The notes: generated from the letters alone by a model not told the origin. Positions 1 through 9,401 are shown, numbered from the stretch's first letter. The stretch: 64,000 nucleotides of DNA from Marinobacter qingdaonensis (GCF_034555935.1 NZ_JAYDCJ010000001.1:632061-696060), one strand, 5' to 3'. Numbers and translations: made by a program.

Positions 1-45
1 GTGCACCGGATCGAAGGTGCCGCCGTAGATGACGTGCATCGGCAT
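1..45 (-). CDS. nadD: Nicotinate-nucleotide adenylyltransferase, first 15 codons (cut by window edge)
   Basis: Only the N-terminus is present. It reads [15 protein letters not shown], which contains the GGTFDPVH nucleotide-binding signature of NadD (nucleotidyltransferase alpha/beta-phosphodiesterase superfamily). NadD adenylylates nicotinate mononucleotide in NAD synthesis. Its ATG shares one base with the proA stop codon (TGATG), so the two genes are probably translationally coupled in one transcript. The order proA-nadD is common in pseudomonad relatives. A second in-frame ATG two codons later is an alternative start. The rest of the gene lies left of the window. Confidence 0.85.
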   Translation of the reverse strand, partial: MPMHVIYGGTFDPVH

Positions 46-1298
46 CAGGTCCGGATGTGGCCGTCGCCGAAGACCACGTATTTCTGCGAGGTCAGGCCCT
101 CAAGTCCGACCGGGCCGCGGGCGTGGATCTTGTCGGTGGAGATGCCGATTTCCGCGCCCAGGCCATACTCGAATCCGTCGGCGAACCGGGTCGAGGCATT
201 GACCATGACCGAGCTCGAATCCACCTCGGTGATGAACCGGCGGGCCCGGGTGTAGTTCTCGGTGATGATGCTGTCGGTGTGCTGGGAGCTGTAGCGGTTG
301 ATGTGCGCGATGGCGCCGTCCAGTCCGTCCACCACCCGCACCGCCAGAATCGGGCCCAGGTACTCCGCCTCCCAGTCGGCCTCGGTCGCCTCGTTGGCGT
401 CGATGATGGCCCGGGTGCGCTCGCAGCCGCGCAGCTCCACGCCCTTCTCGGCAAACGCAGGCGCCAGCAGGGGCAGGATGTCGTCGGCAATTTCGCCATC
501 CAACAGCAGGGTTTCCATGGTGTTGCAGGTGCCGTAACGCTGGGTCTTGGCGTTGACCGCAACCGCCAGGGCCTTTTCCGGGTCGGCGTGGCTGTCGATG
601 TAGACGTGGCAGACGCCGTCCAGGTGTTTGATGACCGGTACCCGGGCGTCCCGGCTGATCCGCTCGATCAGGCCCTTGCCGCCCCGGGGCACGATTACAT
701 CGACGTACTTGGGCATGGTGATCAGCTCGCCCACGGCCGCCCGGTCGGTGGTCTTGACCACCTGCACCGCGGATTCCGGCAGTCCGGCCTCGGCCAGGCC
801 CTGGGCCAGGCAGCGGGCGATCGCCTGGTTCGATTCGATGGCTTCGGACCCGCCCCGCAGGATGGTCGCGTTGCCGGATTTCAGGCACAGACTGGCCGCC
901 TCCACCGTCACGTTCGGGCGGGATTCGTAGATGATACCGATGACCCCGAGCGGCACCCGCATCTTGCCCACCTGGATGCCGGACGGTCGGAAGGTCATGT
1001 CGGTGATTTCGCCAATCGGGTCAGGCAGCGACGCCACCTGGCGCAGTCCCTCGATCATGGTGTCGATGCGCTCCGGAGTCAGTTCCAGGCGATCCAGCAT
1101 GGCGCCATCCAACCCGTTTCGGCGGCCGTTTTCCAGATCCCTGATGTTGGCGGTGACCAACGCGTCCCGGGCGGCGTCCAGCGCCTCGGCGGTGGCCAGC
1201 AACGCCTGGTTGCGCACGGCCGTGGTTGAACGTGCCACCTGGGTCGCCGCGGCGCGCGCCTGCTCCCCCACTTCAGCCATGTAAGCTGCAATATCCAT
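45..1298 (-). CDS. proA: Gamma-glutamyl phosphate reductase
   Basis: ProA makes glutamate-5-semialdehyde from gamma-glutamyl phosphate with NADPH, the second step of proline synthesis in the cytosol. The 417-residue product matches the usual length. The catalytic cysteine lies in the [13 protein letters not shown] region (C258), and an aldehyde-dehydrogenase-like NAD(P)-binding fold precedes it. I chose the ATG at 1298 because a GAAGG ribosome site sits before it; an in-frame ATG 11 codons upstream has no such site. It overlaps nadD by one base. Confidence 0.95.
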   Translation of the reverse strand: MDIAAYMAEVGEQARAAATQVARSTTAVRNQALLATAEALDAARDALVTANIRDLENGRRNGLDGAMLDRLELTPERIDTMIEGLRQVASLPDPIGEITDMTFRPSGIQVGKMRVPLGVIGIIYESRPNVTVEAASLCLKSGNATILRGGSEAIESNQAIARCLAQGLAEAGLPESAVQVVKTTDRAAVGELITMPKYVDVIVPRGGKGLIERISRDARVPVIKHLDGVCHVYIDSHADPEKALAVAVNAKTQRYGTCNTMETLLLDGEIADDILPLLAPAFAEKGVELRGCERTRAIIDANEATEADWEAEYLGPILAVRVVDGLDGAIAHINRYSSQHTDSIITENYTRARRFITEVDSSSVMVNASTRFADGFEYGLGAEIGISTDKIHARGPVGLEGLTSQKYVVFGDGHIRT

Positions 1299-1438
1299 CC
1301 GATTACCTTCGTGTGTTCCAGCGAAATTCACTATTACCGGCTAACTTTACCTTTCCCGTTTCAAGTACGCACCCCAAACGGATATTATTATCCGGCGGTA
1401 TGCCACATACTTAGGGAGTTTCCAGAAGGAAGGACACC

Positions 1439-2455
1439 ATGGCCCAGCTGGCCGATAAATTTCTGTTGAGCAGACTGTCCCGGGCCGGTTTCGTGGCCCT
1501 GATCGCCGTCGCCGCGCTCAGCGGCGCCTTCGGCGAAGCGCTGACCGCCGCCACCGCGGCCGCCGCCGCCGGCATCGTGATCTGCGGCCCCACCTTTCAC
1601 ACCAGTCGCGAACGCATGCCCTGGCCCCAACTGCAGCAGCTGTTCTTCATCGCTCTCCTGTTGTTGCTGCTCACCAGTTTCTGGACCGGCCCCTGGGCCC
1701 TGAGTCACTGGCTCTATGTGATCCCCCTGCTGGCTTTTGCCCTGGTGGCCCGGGGCCTGGCCATGGCCATCACCCTGGCGGTGATGGCGCTGACCGGCCT
1801 GGCCATTCCGCTGGCGACCGGTCTGGCCGATCGCCACCAGATGGTCAGCGCGTTCCTGCTGACCGCCCTGCTCTCCGGTCTGCTGGTGTTTCTGCGCGAA
1901 TACAAGAGCCGGCAACTGGCGCCGCTGCGCCGGACCGACGAGCTGACCCAGGCCGCCAGCCGGGAGTACCTGTCGGCCGACCTGCACAAGGAAATCCAGC
2001 GCAGCGAGCGTGAAGGCACCGACATGTCGATCATCATGATCGGGCTCGACACCCACCTGAGCGACCACGATCCGGACGCCGACATCCGCTCCATCCTGCC
2101 GCGCATCGGCCGCTACCTGCACTCCCAGATTCGCGACTTCGACACCTACTACCGGGTGGCCGACCTGCAGTTCCTGGTGATCCTGCCGGGCATCGCCACC
2201 ACCGATGCCATCCAGCGTTCGGAGATCATCCGCAAGGGCCTGTGCACCCTGCTCGAATCCCACGGCATGGCCCTGACCGTCAGTACCGGCATTGCCGGCC
2301 TGAACATTGGCGACGACGCCGACAGCCTGCAGCAAAGCGCCGCCAACGCCCTGCGCCGGGCCCAGCAGCAGGGTGGCAACCGGACCCAGGCCTACAGCGC
2401 CTGGAACCAGTCGAACAGTGCCGGCCACTCCTCGTCAGAAGGACCCGCATCATGA
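1439..2455 (+). CDS. Membrane protein with degenerate GGDEF domain (first of pair)
   Basis: A 338-residue protein. Residues 1-155 hold about four to five hydrophobic segments. Residues 165-330 form a GGDEF-like domain, recognisable from the early DELTQAASREYL motif (compare DxLTGLxNRRxL), the closing SVSTG-like strand and a final alpha helix. The catalytic GGDEF loop reads ADLQF (residues 241-245), so it should not make cyclic di-GMP. The start has a good AGGAAGGA site. The next gene begins inside its stop (ATGA). It may be a c-di-GMP or GTP sensor or a scaffold for its twin; that is inference. Confidence 0.8.
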   Translation: MAQLADKFLLSRLSRAGFVALIAVAALSGAFGEALTAATAAAAAGIVICGPTFHTSRERMPWPQLQQLFFIALLLLLLTSFWTGPWALSHWLYVIPLLAFALVARGLAMAITLAVMALTGLAIPLATGLADRHQMVSAFLLTALLSGLLVFLREYKSRQLAPLRRTDELTQAASREYLSADLHKEIQRSEREGTDMSIIMIGLDTHLSDHDPDADIRSILPRIGRYLHSQIRDFDTYYRVADLQFLVILPGIATTDAIQRSEIIRKGLCTLLESHGMALTVSTGIAGLNIGDDADSLQQSAANALRRAQQQGGNRTQAYSAWNQSNSAGHSSSEGPAS

Positions 2456-3450
2456 CCGAAACCCGGCTGCGTACCTGGACCCACAGCATCGGCTACGGCC
2501 TGGCGACCCTGTTCATCATTTCCCTCGCGCTACAGAATCTGCGCTTCGGTTTTTACGAGCTGTTTTACTTGGCCGCGGGCATGGCGGTGCTGACCCTGGC
2601 CGGCCTGACCTACACCTTCCTGTGCCGGCGCCACCAGCTGTCCGCCCCCGGCCACCTGATCATCCTGTCCGGGCTCAACAGCGGCCTGTTGGCCGCGATC
2701 CTGACCCTGAATAGCCCGGGCATCGTGCACTGGGCCATGCCCCTGCTGGTGCTCAACCTGCTGGTGCTGCCCCTGCGCCAGGGCGTGGTGCTGTCGCTGC
2801 TCCTGCTGCTGCCCACGTCTGCGGTGCTGTTGCTGCAAACCCCGGTGGCCGACGCGGTCACGGTCATTGCCGGCCTGCTGGCCCTGCTCACCGCGGTCTC
2901 GCTCTACACCTGGCATTACGACCACATGGCCCAGTCGGCCGAGGATCTGGCAATCACCGACCCGGTGACCGGCGCCCACAACGCCCGGTTCCTGGACGAA
3001 ACCCTGCAGAAGGAAATCAGCCGCGCCATCGCCACCGGCCACCCCTTGTCGGTGATCGACCTGAGCATCGACTACGCCGATGAGGTTGCCGACCTCCACG
3101 GCAAGGCCGGGGTCCAGAATCTGTTCCGGGACATGACCGAGCACCTGTTCAGCGTTATCCGCGCCGGCGACACCCTGTACACCCTGAACGACTCGGAATT
3201 TTTCCTGATCCTGCCCTTCACCCCCGAGGAAGGCGTACGGGTGATCGCCGAGCGTATCCGTCGCACCATCGCCGAGCACCAGTGGCCGGTGGTCGGCAAG
3301 GCCACCGTCAGCCTGGGCTGCACCACCCGGGGCAGTGGCGACACCCGCACCGACGGGCTGCGCAAGCGCGCCCATGACGCCATGCAGGAGGCCCGCCGAC
3401 GGGGCGCCGACGCGGTCTGGTTCAGCGCCGGAGAGTCCATCGCGGCATGA
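2452..3450 (+). CDS. Membrane protein with degenerate GGDEF domain (second of pair)
   Basis: A 332-residue protein with the same plan as the gene before it. Residues 1-155 carry about five to six membrane segments, and a GGDEF-like domain runs from about 165 to 320. The opening motif is DPVTGAHNARFL (D170), which is well kept, but the signature loop is NDSEF (residues 246-250), so cyclase activity is unlikely. The ATG overlaps the upstream stop by 4 nt, and its own stop overlaps the downstream ATG by 4 nt, so three genes are coupled. The two GGDEF proteins look like diverged tandem duplicates. Confidence 0.8.
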   Translation: MTETRLRTWTHSIGYGLATLFIISLALQNLRFGFYELFYLAAGMAVLTLAGLTYTFLCRRHQLSAPGHLIILSGLNSGLLAAILTLNSPGIVHWAMPLLVLNLLVLPLRQGVVLSLLLLLPTSAVLLLQTPVADAVTVIAGLLALLTAVSLYTWHYDHMAQSAEDLAITDPVTGAHNARFLDETLQKEISRAIATGHPLSVIDLSIDYADEVADLHGKAGVQNLFRDMTEHLFSVIRAGDTLYTLNDSEFFLILPFTPEEGVRVIAERIRRTIAEHQWPVVGKATVSLGCTTRGSGDTRTDGLRKRAHDAMQEARRRGADAVWFSAGESIAA

Positions 3451-4895
3451 GCACCGACTGGCTGAACGCTCTGTCGGCCTGGTTGAGCATGCACCCCGGC
3501 TGGCTGGCCCTGGCGCTGTTCAGCACCGCCCTGGTGGAGTCCCTGGCGCTGGCCGGCATTCTGGTGCCCGGCGTCGCCTTCCTGTTCGCCTTTGCCGCCC
3601 TGGCCGGGCAGACCGGCATGGCGCTGACCGAGGCACTGCTGTGGGCTGGCCTCGGCGCCATCGCTGGCGACACCATCAGCTTCGCCCTCGGCCGCAAGCT
3701 CCAGGGTCGGCTTGATGTCGTCTGGCCCCTGAGTCGCTACCCCAAGGCCATCGCCAAGGGCGAGGCATTCTTTCGCCAGCACGGTGGCAAGAGCGTGGTG
3801 ATCGGCCGTTTCGTCGGCCCCATCCGCCCGGTCATTCCGCTGGTTGCCGGCGCCTTCCTGATGCCCTGGCGCCGGTTCCTGGCGTTTAACGTTGCCTCCG
3901 CCGTCGGCTGGGCGCCGGTGTACATCCTGCCCGGTTTCCTGGTCGGTGGCGCGCTGGCCAGCGAGATCCGGCCGCCGGCGCATTTCTACCCGGTGATCGG
4001 CATCAGCCTGGCGGTGATCCTGCTGGTGTACCTGGTCCTGATCCAGTTCCAGCTGGGTTTTGGCGAGGGCAGCCGGCTGTATTCCTGGCTGGAGCGGCGC
4101 ATGGCCCAGTACGACACCACCCACCGGTTCTGGCGTCTGTACACCAACCACCGCCCGGATCGCCGGGGCGAGTTCCCCCTCGCCTCACTGATGCTGACCC
4201 TGGGCGCCTCCAGCCTGCTGTTGCTCTGGGGCCAGCTGGCCACCCAGACCGATATGCTGGAGCCGTTCAATCAACTGGCCCTGGACTGGCTCATCCAGCT
4301 TCGACACCCCCTGCTCGACACGCCGGTGATTGTCGCCACCTTGCTGGGCGACCCGCCAGTGCTGACCGCAGCCGCGGTTCTGGCGGTCCTGGCGCTGTCG
4401 TTCCGGGGTTACTACGCGGCCGCGGTGCATGTGGTAGTGGCGGCGGTACTGACCTTCGTGCTGGTGACGGTGCTCAAGGCCACCCTCGGCGTGGCCCGTC
4501 CGGAGGCGGTTTTTGGCCCACCGAGCTCAGGGGCCTTTCCCAGCGGCCACAGTGCCGGAATTACCGTGCTGGTGACCATGGTGGCCGGTTTTGTTGCCGG
4601 TGAGGGCCACCAGCGCCAGCGCTGGCAGACCTACGTGCTGCTGTCGCTGCCACTGCTGCCGGTGGCGATCAGCCGCCTGTATCTGGGGGTACACTGGTTT
4701 ACCGATGTGGTTGGCGGCATCCTGCTGGGGCTGGCGATCACCGGTGCGGTCCGGGCCAGTTACAGTCGCTACGACCGGATTCACCTGTCGCCGGATCTGA
4801 CCATGGTGCTCGCCGGGGTGGCCTGGCTGATCTTCACGGTCGTCTATGTTGCCGTCCAGTGGCCCGGCGCCCGGCTGGCGTTCGTGCCGGTCTAG
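3447..4895 (+). CDS. DedA (VTT) - PAP2 phosphatase fusion protein
   Basis: A 482-residue integral membrane protein. Residues 1-200 are a DedA/VTT domain with the conserved GRFVGPIRPVIPLVAG loop (120-135); such proteins are linked to lipid scrambling or flipping. Residues 245-460 are a type 2 phosphatidic acid phosphatase with all three motifs: K344-x6-R351-P352, PSGH at 365-368, and SR-x5-H416-x3-D420. The expected activity is dephosphorylation of phosphatidate, lysophosphatidate or undecaprenyl pyrophosphate at the outer face of the inner membrane; the substrate is unknown. It is the third gene of the GGDEF operon. Its TAG stop shares the palindrome CTAG with the convergent gene's stop. Confidence 0.9.
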   Translation: MSTDWLNALSAWLSMHPGWLALALFSTALVESLALAGILVPGVAFLFAFAALAGQTGMALTEALLWAGLGAIAGDTISFALGRKLQGRLDVVWPLSRYPKAIAKGEAFFRQHGGKSVVIGRFVGPIRPVIPLVAGAFLMPWRRFLAFNVASAVGWAPVYILPGFLVGGALASEIRPPAHFYPVIGISLAVILLVYLVLIQFQLGFGEGSRLYSWLERRMAQYDTTHRFWRLYTNHRPDRRGEFPLASLMLTLGASSLLLLWGQLATQTDMLEPFNQLALDWLIQLRHPLLDTPVIVATLLGDPPVLTAAAVLAVLALSFRGYYAAAVHVVVAAVLTFVLVTVLKATLGVARPEAVFGPPSSGAFPSGHSAGITVLVTMVAGFVAGEGHQRQRWQTYVLLSLPLLPVAISRLYLGVHWFTDVVGGILLGLAITGAVRASYSRYDRIHLSPDLTMVLAGVAWLIFTVVYVAVQWPGARLAFVPV

Positions 4896-5470
4896 CCCTG
4901 CTCCAGGGCCTCCAGCAGTTCCTGCAAGCGGCTCAGTCGCTCCAGCGGATCCTGCAACTCCACCAGACGCTGCTTTTCCTGTTTGTCCAGGGGCAGGAGT
5001 TCGGTCAGACGCCAGCCCACGTCCCGGGCGTCCTGGTAGTCCACGTCCATGTCCAGATCCCGAACCACCGGGTGCTTGAACAGGGCCCGCAACACCGACG
5101 GCAACTCGTTGAAGCGCTCCGGTACGTCGCTGTCGGCCTCATTCAGCAGCACTTCGACATCCCCGACGTTCAAGCCGTCGTCCTGCTGCCAGCTCCGGAC
5201 GACCGAGACCTTGGCGGTGCCCTCCACGGTGATCCCCAGCAAGCCGTTGTCGAGCTGCTGGAAATCAATGATGCGCACGTAGGTGCCGATGTCGTAATAG
5301 GACGCGGTGCGGCCGGTTTCGGCGCCATCGCGCAGCAGCACCACCACGAACCCCCGATCCTCTTTCAGGCAGCGGGTGAGCATGTCGATGTAGCGGGGCT
5401 CGAACAGCTGCAGCGGGATTCTCCCGCGGGGGAGAACGATGGAATTGAGAGGAAACAGGGGTACGTTCAT
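4892..5470 (-). CDS. Lon N-terminal (substrate-binding) domain protein
   Basis: A 192-residue stand-alone LON substrate-binding domain. It opens with the typical MNVPLFPLNSIVLPRGRIPL and the LFEPRYIDM motif. It has no AAA+ ATPase or Ser-Lys protease domain, so it is not Lon itself; the function of such stand-alone proteins is not established. I chose the ATG at 5470 because it matches the family N-terminus; 16 upstream codons are open but lack homology. It lies 51 nt downstream of the HDOD gene on the same strand and is probably co-transcribed. Confidence 0.9.
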   Translation of the reverse strand: MNVPLFPLNSIVLPRGRIPLQLFEPRYIDMLTRCLKEDRGFVVVLLRDGAETGRTASYYDIGTYVRIIDFQQLDNGLLGITVEGTAKVSVVRSWQQDDGLNVGDVEVLLNEADSDVPERFNELPSVLRALFKHPVVRDLDMDVDYQDARDVGWRLTELLPLDKQEKQRLVELQDPLERLSRLQELLEALEQG

Positions 5471-5521
5471 ATCAGTACAGGTCACCGCTCGGCGGACTCC
5501 AGATTGTTCAGACCTCAACGG

Positions 5522-6775
5522 TCAGCGAATGGATAACAACTGCTGCACTTCCTCGACCCGGGCCCTGGCTTCGGTCAGCAACTGCAGACTCCTGGACGCA
5601 TTCAACTCCAGCTCGCCCAGCCGGCGGTACGCCGGCACCTGGTCAAAGCGCGGCAGGTTGGCATTCTGGTTCGAGCCAATCATCGCATGCAACTGGGCCA
5701 CGATCACCACATCGACCAGGGTCGGTTCGGCCTCACGCGCCTCGTAGGCCCAGTCCTCGGCGTGCCGAACCGCCTCAGCGAAAGCCGGCGGAAACGACCA
5801 GCTTTCCAGCACCGCGGCCCCGACGTCGGCGCGCAGCTCCTGCACGGCGTGATGGAGCCGGTCCGGATTGGCGAACAGGCGGTTGTGGTGTTCCGCCTGC
5901 ACCAGCACCGGCACCACCCCGATGTCATGCAGCAACCCCGCCAGCATCGCCTCCTCCGGATTCAGCCGGGTGGCGTGGTCCGCCAGCACCCAGGCCAGCG
6001 CGGCCACCTCACGGGAATGGCGCCAGAGCCGCTCCATTTCCTTTTGCAGCGCCACCTGCCGGGTGTTGAACACCTCGCGCATCGAGAACACGGTCACCAG
6101 CTGCCGGGTGGTGCGCATGCCCAGCCGCACCACCGCTTCACGCACGTTGCGGACGTCACTGAAGCCCCGGTACAGGGGACTGTTGCACGCGCGCACCAGC
6201 TTGAGCGCCATGGCCGGATCGGCGGACACTGCGTGGGCCACCTGCTCGGCCGTGGAGTCCTCGCGGTCTACCGTCCGGCGCACTTTCCAGGCCACGTCCG
6301 GCACGCTGGGCAGTTTGATCTGATTGGTGCGCAACTCCGCGTAGAACGCCATCAGCAGCGCGTGTTCCTCACTTTCGCCGCCGGGGCCGTCGTCGGCGTT
6401 CAGTTCCACCTGGTCCACCGGCGCCGTGCGCAACATCTGGGTCAGGATGTCCTGCTCCACCACCAGGAACTCGCAGGGTTTGACCGCCGTAACCTCGTAC
6501 ACCCGCGGCTGCAACCGGGCAATCGGGTTGAGCGCCTGCTCGGTCTCGGCCTGGATCAGCAGGGTCCGTCCGTCGGCCGAGGCCAGTTCCACCTGACCGG
6601 ACACCAGGAAGAAATCCAGGCCATCCCGGACGCCCCGCTCCAGCACCCGCTGGCCGGGTCCATGGGTCCGACGTTCGGCCCGGCTCGCCAGCAACACCAA
6701 CTGGTCGTCGGTGAGTCGGTTCAGCGGCTGAAATTCTTTGAGACGACGAAGCGGCAGGCTGCCTTCGCCAGCCAT
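5522..6775 (-). CDS. HDOD regulator with N-terminal cyclic-nucleotide-binding-like domain
   Basis: A 417-residue predicted signalling protein. Residues 15-115 resemble a cyclic-nucleotide-binding-like jelly roll (GQRVLERG, FFLVSGQVELAS). Residues 150-345 form an HDOD domain, including LPSVPDVAWKVRR, DPAMALKLVRACNSPLY and AGLLHDIG (HD at 284-285). HDOD domains are usually non-catalytic output domains. The ATG at 6775 is preceded by a strong AAGGAG site at 7 nt, so I prefer it to ATGs at 6805 and 6832, which have poor sites. The Lon-domain gene follows. Confidence 0.85.
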   Translation of the reverse strand: MAGEGSLPLRRLKEFQPLNRLTDDQLVLLASRAERRTHGPGQRVLERGVRDGLDFFLVSGQVELASADGRTLLIQAETEQALNPIARLQPRVYEVTAVKPCEFLVVEQDILTQMLRTAPVDQVELNADDGPGGESEEHALLMAFYAELRTNQIKLPSVPDVAWKVRRTVDREDSTAEQVAHAVSADPAMALKLVRACNSPLYRGFSDVRNVREAVVRLGMRTTRQLVTVFSMREVFNTRQVALQKEMERLWRHSREVAALAWVLADHATRLNPEEAMLAGLLHDIGVVPVLVQAEHHNRLFANPDRLHHAVQELRADVGAAVLESWSFPPAFAEAVRHAEDWAYEAREAEPTLVDVVIVAQLHAMIGSNQNANLPRFDQVPAYRRLGELELNASRSLQLLTEARARVEEVQQLLSIR

Positions 6776-6948
6776 AGGCAAGCTCCTTGTGACACGGCCA
6801 TCCATCAGCGGATTCACACTATTGTTACTCATTGTAATCAGGGTCCGGCAAAACAACCATGCGCCGGCAGTCTAATCTGGTAGACTTCTGGGCTGCACAA
6901 CGCCAACCGACACCCACCGCTGGGTCCCAACAGAGAGAACAGAACACC

Positions 6949-8784
6949 ATGCCTCAGTATCGTTCGCGGACTTCCACCGCTGGCCGTAACATGGCCGGCG
7001 CTCGCGCCCTCTGGCGCGCCACCGGTATGAAAAACGAGGATTTTGGCAAGCCGATCATTGCAGTTGCCAACTCCTTTACCCAGTTCGTACCCGGACACGT
7101 CCACCTGAAGGATCTTGGGCAGTTGGTGTGCCGCGAAATCGAAGCCGCCGGCGGTGTGGCCAAGGAGTTCAACTCCATCGCGGTCGACGACGGCATCGCC
7201 ATGGGCCACGACGGCATGCTCTATTCCCTGCCGTCCCGGGAGATCATCGCCGATTCCGTGGAGTACATGGTCAACGCCCACTGCGCCGACGCCCTGGTGT
7301 GCATCTCCAACTGCGACAAGATCACCCCGGGCATGCTGATGGCCGCCATGCGCCTGAACATTCCCACCATCTTCGTGTCCGGCGGTCCGATGGAAGCGGG
7401 CAAGACCAAGCTGTCCGAGCACAAGCTCGACCTGGTGGACGCCATGGTCATTGCCGCCGACCCGAATGCCGATGACGAAACCGTGGCCGAGTACGAGCGC
7501 AGCGCCTGCCCGACCTGTGGCTCCTGCTCCGGTATGTTCACCGCCAACTCCATGAACTGCCTGACCGAGGCCATCGGCCTGGCCCTGCCGGGCAACGGCT
7601 CGATGCTGGCCACCCACGCCGACCGCGAACAGCTGTTCCTGCAGGCGGGCCGTCAGATTGTGGAGAATGCGCGCCGCTATTACGAGGAAGACGACGCCAG
7701 CGTGCTGCCGCTCAGCATCGCCTCCATGGCCGCGTTCGAGAATGCCATGGTGATGGACATCGCCATGGGTGGCTCCACCAACACCATCCTGCACCTGCTG
7801 GCCGCGGCCCAGGAGGGCGGCGTGCCGTTTACCCTGAACGAGATCGACCAGCTGTCGCGGAAGGTGCCGCAGCTGTGCAAGGTGGCGCCCAACTCGCCCA
7901 AGTACCACATGGAGGACGTACACCGGGCCGGCGGTATCATGGGCATCCTCGGGGAACTGGAACGCGGCGGTCTGATCAACACCGACCTGCCCACGGTGCA
8001 CAGCAAGACCATGCGTGAGGCGCTGGAAACCTGGGACATCATGCGCTCGCCCACGCCCGAGGTGGTGGACTTCTACAAGGCCGGCCCGGCCGGCATCCCG
8101 ACCCAGACCGCGTTCAGCCAAAGCACCCGCTGGCCGACCCTGGACGGTGACCGCGCCACCGGCTGCATCCGATCGGTGGAGCACGCCTACTCGTCGGAAG
8201 GCGGGCTGGCCGTGCTCTACGGCAACATTGCCCTGGACGGCTGCGTGGTGAAAACCGCCGGGGTGGACGAGAGCATCTACGTGTTTGAAGGCAAGGCGCG
8301 GGTGTTCGAGAGCCAGGATTCCGCCGTGGCCGGCATTCTCAGCGACGAGGTCAAGCCCGGTGAGGTGGTGATCATCCGCTACGAGGGCCCGAAAGGCGGT
8401 CCGGGCATGCAGGAAATGCTCTACCCCACCAGTTACCTGAAATCCAAGGGCCTGGGCAAGGACTGCGCGCTGCTGACCGACGGTCGATTCTCCGGCGGTA
8501 CCTCCGGCCTGTCCATCGGTCACGCCTCGCCGGAAGCGGCCGCGGGCGGCGCCATCGGCCTGATCGAGAACGGCGATCGCATCCTCATCGACATCCCGAA
8601 CCGGTCGATCAATGTCGAACTCGACCAGCAGGAACTGGATCGGCGCCGGGAAGCCCGCGACGCCAAGGGCTGGAAACCGGAACTGGCGCGCGACCGCAAG
8701 GTGTCCACCGCCCTGAAGGCCTATGCCCTGCTGGCCACCAGCGCCGACAAGGGCGCCGTCCGGGACGTCAGCAAGCTGGACTAG
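6949..8784 (+). CDS. ilvD: Dihydroxy-acid dehydratase
   Basis: IlvD dehydrates 2,3-dihydroxy-isovalerate and its methylvalerate homologue to the 2-keto acids of valine and isoleucine synthesis. The 611-residue length fits the family. Iron-sulfur ligand motifs are visible: NCDKITPGM (C122) and [11 protein letters not shown] (C187-C193). The start at [10 protein letters not shown] matches the family N-terminus, although the ribosome site is only a weak GAGAG. The gene is divergent from the HDOD gene and ends at a strong bidirectional terminator. Confidence 0.97.
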   Translation: MPQYRSRTSTAGRNMAGARALWRATGMKNEDFGKPIIAVANSFTQFVPGHVHLKDLGQLVCREIEAAGGVAKEFNSIAVDDGIAMGHDGMLYSLPSREIIADSVEYMVNAHCADALVCISNCDKITPGMLMAAMRLNIPTIFVSGGPMEAGKTKLSEHKLDLVDAMVIAADPNADDETVAEYERSACPTCGSCSGMFTANSMNCLTEAIGLALPGNGSMLATHADREQLFLQAGRQIVENARRYYEEDDASVLPLSIASMAAFENAMVMDIAMGGSTNTILHLLAAAQEGGVPFTLNEIDQLSRKVPQLCKVAPNSPKYHMEDVHRAGGIMGILGELERGGLINTDLPTVHSKTMREALETWDIMRSPTPEVVDFYKAGPAGIPTQTAFSQSTRWPTLDGDRATGCIRSVEHAYSSEGGLAVLYGNIALDGCVVKTAGVDESIYVFEGKARVFESQDSAVAGILSDEVKPGEVVIIRYEGPKGGPGMQEMLYPTSYLKSKGLGKDCALLTDGRFSGGTSGLSIGHASPEAAAGGAIGLIENGDRILIDIPNRSINVELDQQELDRRREARDAKGWKPELARDRKVSTALKAYALLATSADKGAVRDVSKLD

Positions 8785-8805
8785 GCGGCGACCGCCTCCG
8801 GCTAC

Positions 8806-8841
8806 AAAAAAGCCCGCTCAGGTTACCTGGCGGGCTTTTTT
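8806..8841. terminator. Bidirectional intrinsic terminator between ilvD and the convergent gene
   Basis: A long hairpin with A-tract and T-tract flanks: AAAAAAGCCCGC, a T, CAGG, loop TTA, CCTG, GCGGGCTTTTTT. It is nearly symmetric, so it should stop ilvD (plus) and the peptidoglycan-binding-like gene (minus), whose stop is 15 nt away. Confidence 0.95.
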
Positions 8842-8855
8842 CGTCCGGGCGGGGG

Positions 8856-9287
8856 TTACCAGAGGGACCAGCCGCCATCTTCGTCTTCTTCGATGGCGCC
8901 GTCCTCGGTGCTGCTACCGGCAGCCGTATCGGCGGCCGGGGCGCTGGATTCCGCGGCCGCACCGGACTGGCTGCCGCCGGCGCTGGACGTCGTGGACGAC
9001 GCCGCGACCTGCACGAAAATCATGCCCAGGGCCTTCTTGGTGTCCTCATCGAGGATGCCACTGGCCTGGAGCCCGTTATCCTTCTGGAATTGGGTCAGCG
9101 CGGCCCGGGTGCTGTCGTCCATCTTCGCACTGACGTTGGTCACCTGGTACCCGGCGCCATAGAGGGCGTTCTTGACCGCGACGGTTTCGTTCGCCATGGC
9201 AACGGGCGCGAGCCCCAGGGCAATGACGGTGCCGGCTGCGACAGTCAGACGGCTCAGGGGGTTGGTCGATTTCTTATTGGTCGTCAC
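8856..9287 (-). CDS. Secreted peptidoglycan-binding-like protein with acidic low-complexity tail
   Basis: A 143-residue protein. The GTG at 9287 has an AGGAG site 8 nt upstream. Residues 1-32 form a Sec signal peptide (KK near the start, hydrophobic core, cleavage after AMA). Residues 34-90 resemble a PG_binding_1 helical repeat: VKNALYGAGYQV, MDDSTRAALTQFQKDNGL, GILDEDTKKAL. The remaining 50 residues are Ser/Ala/Gly-rich and then acidic, ending in GGWSLW. No catalytic domain is present. It probably sits in the periplasm and may bind the cell wall; its role is unknown. Confidence 0.8.
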   Translation of the reverse strand: MTTNKKSTNPLSRLTVAAGTVIALGLAPVAMANETVAVKNALYGAGYQVTNVSAKMDDSTRAALTQFQKDNGLQASGILDEDTKKALGMIFVQVAASSTTSSAGGSQSGAAAESSAPAADTAAGSSTEDGAIEEDEDGGWSLW

Positions 9288-9401
9288 CTGCTGTACTCCT
9301 GATCTTTCAGCGATACACATTTCATTGTTGTTTTGTGGCGCCTATCTCCACAGGCAGGGCCTTACCCGAAAAAGCGTACCATATTTTTACACATCGCCAC
9401 C

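Noticed and set aside
1439..3450. Active diguanylate cyclases
   Set aside because: Neither protein has a GGDEF or GGEEF loop; the sequences are ADLQF and NDSEF.
6838..8523. Long minus-strand open frame opposite ilvD
   Set aside because: A shadow of ilvD in a GC-rich sequence, with His/Gly/Val-rich low-information translation.
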